A stretch of 7,305 nt of DNA, from assembly GCA_026125625.1 (NCBI GenBank), contig JAHCKU010000152.1, forward strand, positions 1 through 7,305. Reading direction: 5' to 3'. Positions 7,081 to 7,305 of the stretch are shown piece by piece. Source of the DNA: Burkholderiales bacterium. Lineage in GTDB: Bacteria; Pseudomonadota; Gammaproteobacteria; Burkholderiales; SHXO01. The notes under the pieces are model-generated. The model saw only the letters and a program-made list of their open reading frames with translations. It was not told where the DNA came from and did not search any database. The translations under genes and the position numbers were made by a program. The number at the start of each line of letters is the position of its first letter. Positions within the stretch are counted from its first letter, which is position 1.

Positions 7081-7114
7081 TTTCTTGCGATTTGCTGCAC
7101 ATTTGCTTCGCATC
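7081..7114 (+). promoter_or_regulatory. Candidate tandem operator for the response regulator, before efflux adaptor
   Basis: In the 92-base gap between regulator and adaptor, similar hexamers recur at helical spacing: TTTCTT at 7081, TTTGCT at 7091 and TTTGCT at 7102 (steps of 10 and 11 bases), the layout OmpR-family dimers commonly use. The first 15 bases match TTTCT-N4-ATTKSC shared with 4883-4897, and 7104-7114 is the 11-mer TGCTTCGCATC shared with 4849-4859. A possible -10 (TTATAT, 7131-7136) follows, but I see no convincing -35, as expected for an activator-dependent promoter. No binding data; inference. Confidence 0.42.
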
Positions 7115-7147
7115 ATGGCGGCATCCTTGTTTATATGAGGTCGCCGC

Positions 7148-7305
7148 ATGTCTCCTGCCGATTCCCGTTCAGTTGCCACGCGCTGCCTGTATGGTGGGCT
7201 TGCGTGCACGCTCGCGTTCGTGCTGGTGGCTTGCAAGTCCGAGGAGCCTCCGCCGAGGCCGGAAGCAGTCGTCACCGTGCAGACCGTGGCAACGCAGTCC
7301 CTGGC
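7148..7305 (+). CDS. Lipoprotein start, probable RND efflux periplasmic adaptor, 3' end outside window
   Basis: The 52 visible codons begin MSPADSRSVATRCLYG, followed by a hydrophobic stretch and lipobox LVAC with Cys29 as the lipidation site. After this comes a charged/proline linker (KSEEPPPRPE) and then AVVTVQTVATQSL, the usual opening strand of membrane-fusion adaptors (AcrA/MdtA/SmeY type). Such adaptors are lipid-anchored and bridge an inner-membrane RND pump to an outer-membrane channel. Ribosome site GAGG at 7137-7140, seven bases upstream. Position directly after the BaeSR-type pair supports an efflux operon under its control. The assignment rests on the lipobox, the first strand and context, because the diagnostic lipoyl and beta-barrel domains lie beyond the window. 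Confidence 0.78.
   Translation, partial: MSPADSRSVATRCLYGGLACTLAFVLVACKSEEPPPRPEAVVTVQTVATQSL

Noticed and set aside
5503..7100. Two long minus-strand frames opposite the kinase and regulator genes
   Set aside because: Both are shadows of unmistakable BaeS and BaeR coding sequence, with compositionally biased translations.
1..7305. CRISPR array, tRNA/rRNA genes, insertion sequence, toxin-antitoxin pair, recognisable multi-gene defence system
   Set aside because: I found no regularly spaced repeats, cloverleaf sequence, transposase or integrase motif, or paired small genes. The phospholipase D-like gene alone does not make a system.

Overview
The window looks like chromosomal DNA of a high-GC gammaproteobacterium. 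The best fit is Xanthomonadaceae/Rhodanobacteraceae (Stenotrophomonas, Lysobacter, Dyella type). This is inferred from the strongly GC-biased third codon positions, the close match of one gene pair to BaeS/BaeR (SmeSy/SmeRy in Stenotrophomonas), and the presence of an OpgG/OpgD-type glucan gene. No rRNA, tRNA, CRISPR array, transposase or integrase is visible.

Left part (1-2416): the 3' two thirds of a short-chain dehydrogenase/reductase gene, then a well-formed ribosome binding site and ATG that open only a 34-codon frame (probably the stump of a lost operon gene), then an intact 564-codon gene for a cytoplasmic two-HKD phospholipase D-like protein with an extra beta-rich N-terminal domain.

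Middle part (2417-4420): a scarred region. It holds a hairpin, the C-terminal half of an OpgG/OpgD periplasmic glucan biosynthesis gene (no N-terminus, plus a reading-frame shift near 2604), that gene's still perfect intrinsic terminator, and a zinc-free quinone/NADPH oxidoreductase gene of full length but with one frameshift near 4205-4213. The phospholipase D-like gene therefore sits between two broken genes, which suggests past insertion or deletion around it.

Right part (4466-7305): a small minus-strand gene of unknown function with an excellent ribosome binding site, a 227-base divergent intergenic region, then a BaeS-type sensor kinase and BaeR-type regulator overlapping by 4 bases, and 92 bases later the start of a lipoprotein that fits an RND efflux periplasmic adaptor. 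Kinase and regulator very likely sense envelope or drug stress and control the downstream efflux operon. The two intergenic regions of this module share an exact 11-mer and a gapped motif resembling the E. coli BaeR box. These are candidate regulator sites.

I see no clear new multi-gene system. The most promising unknowns are the phospholipase D-like gene with its flanking scars, the small minus-strand gene, and the shared promoter motifs.
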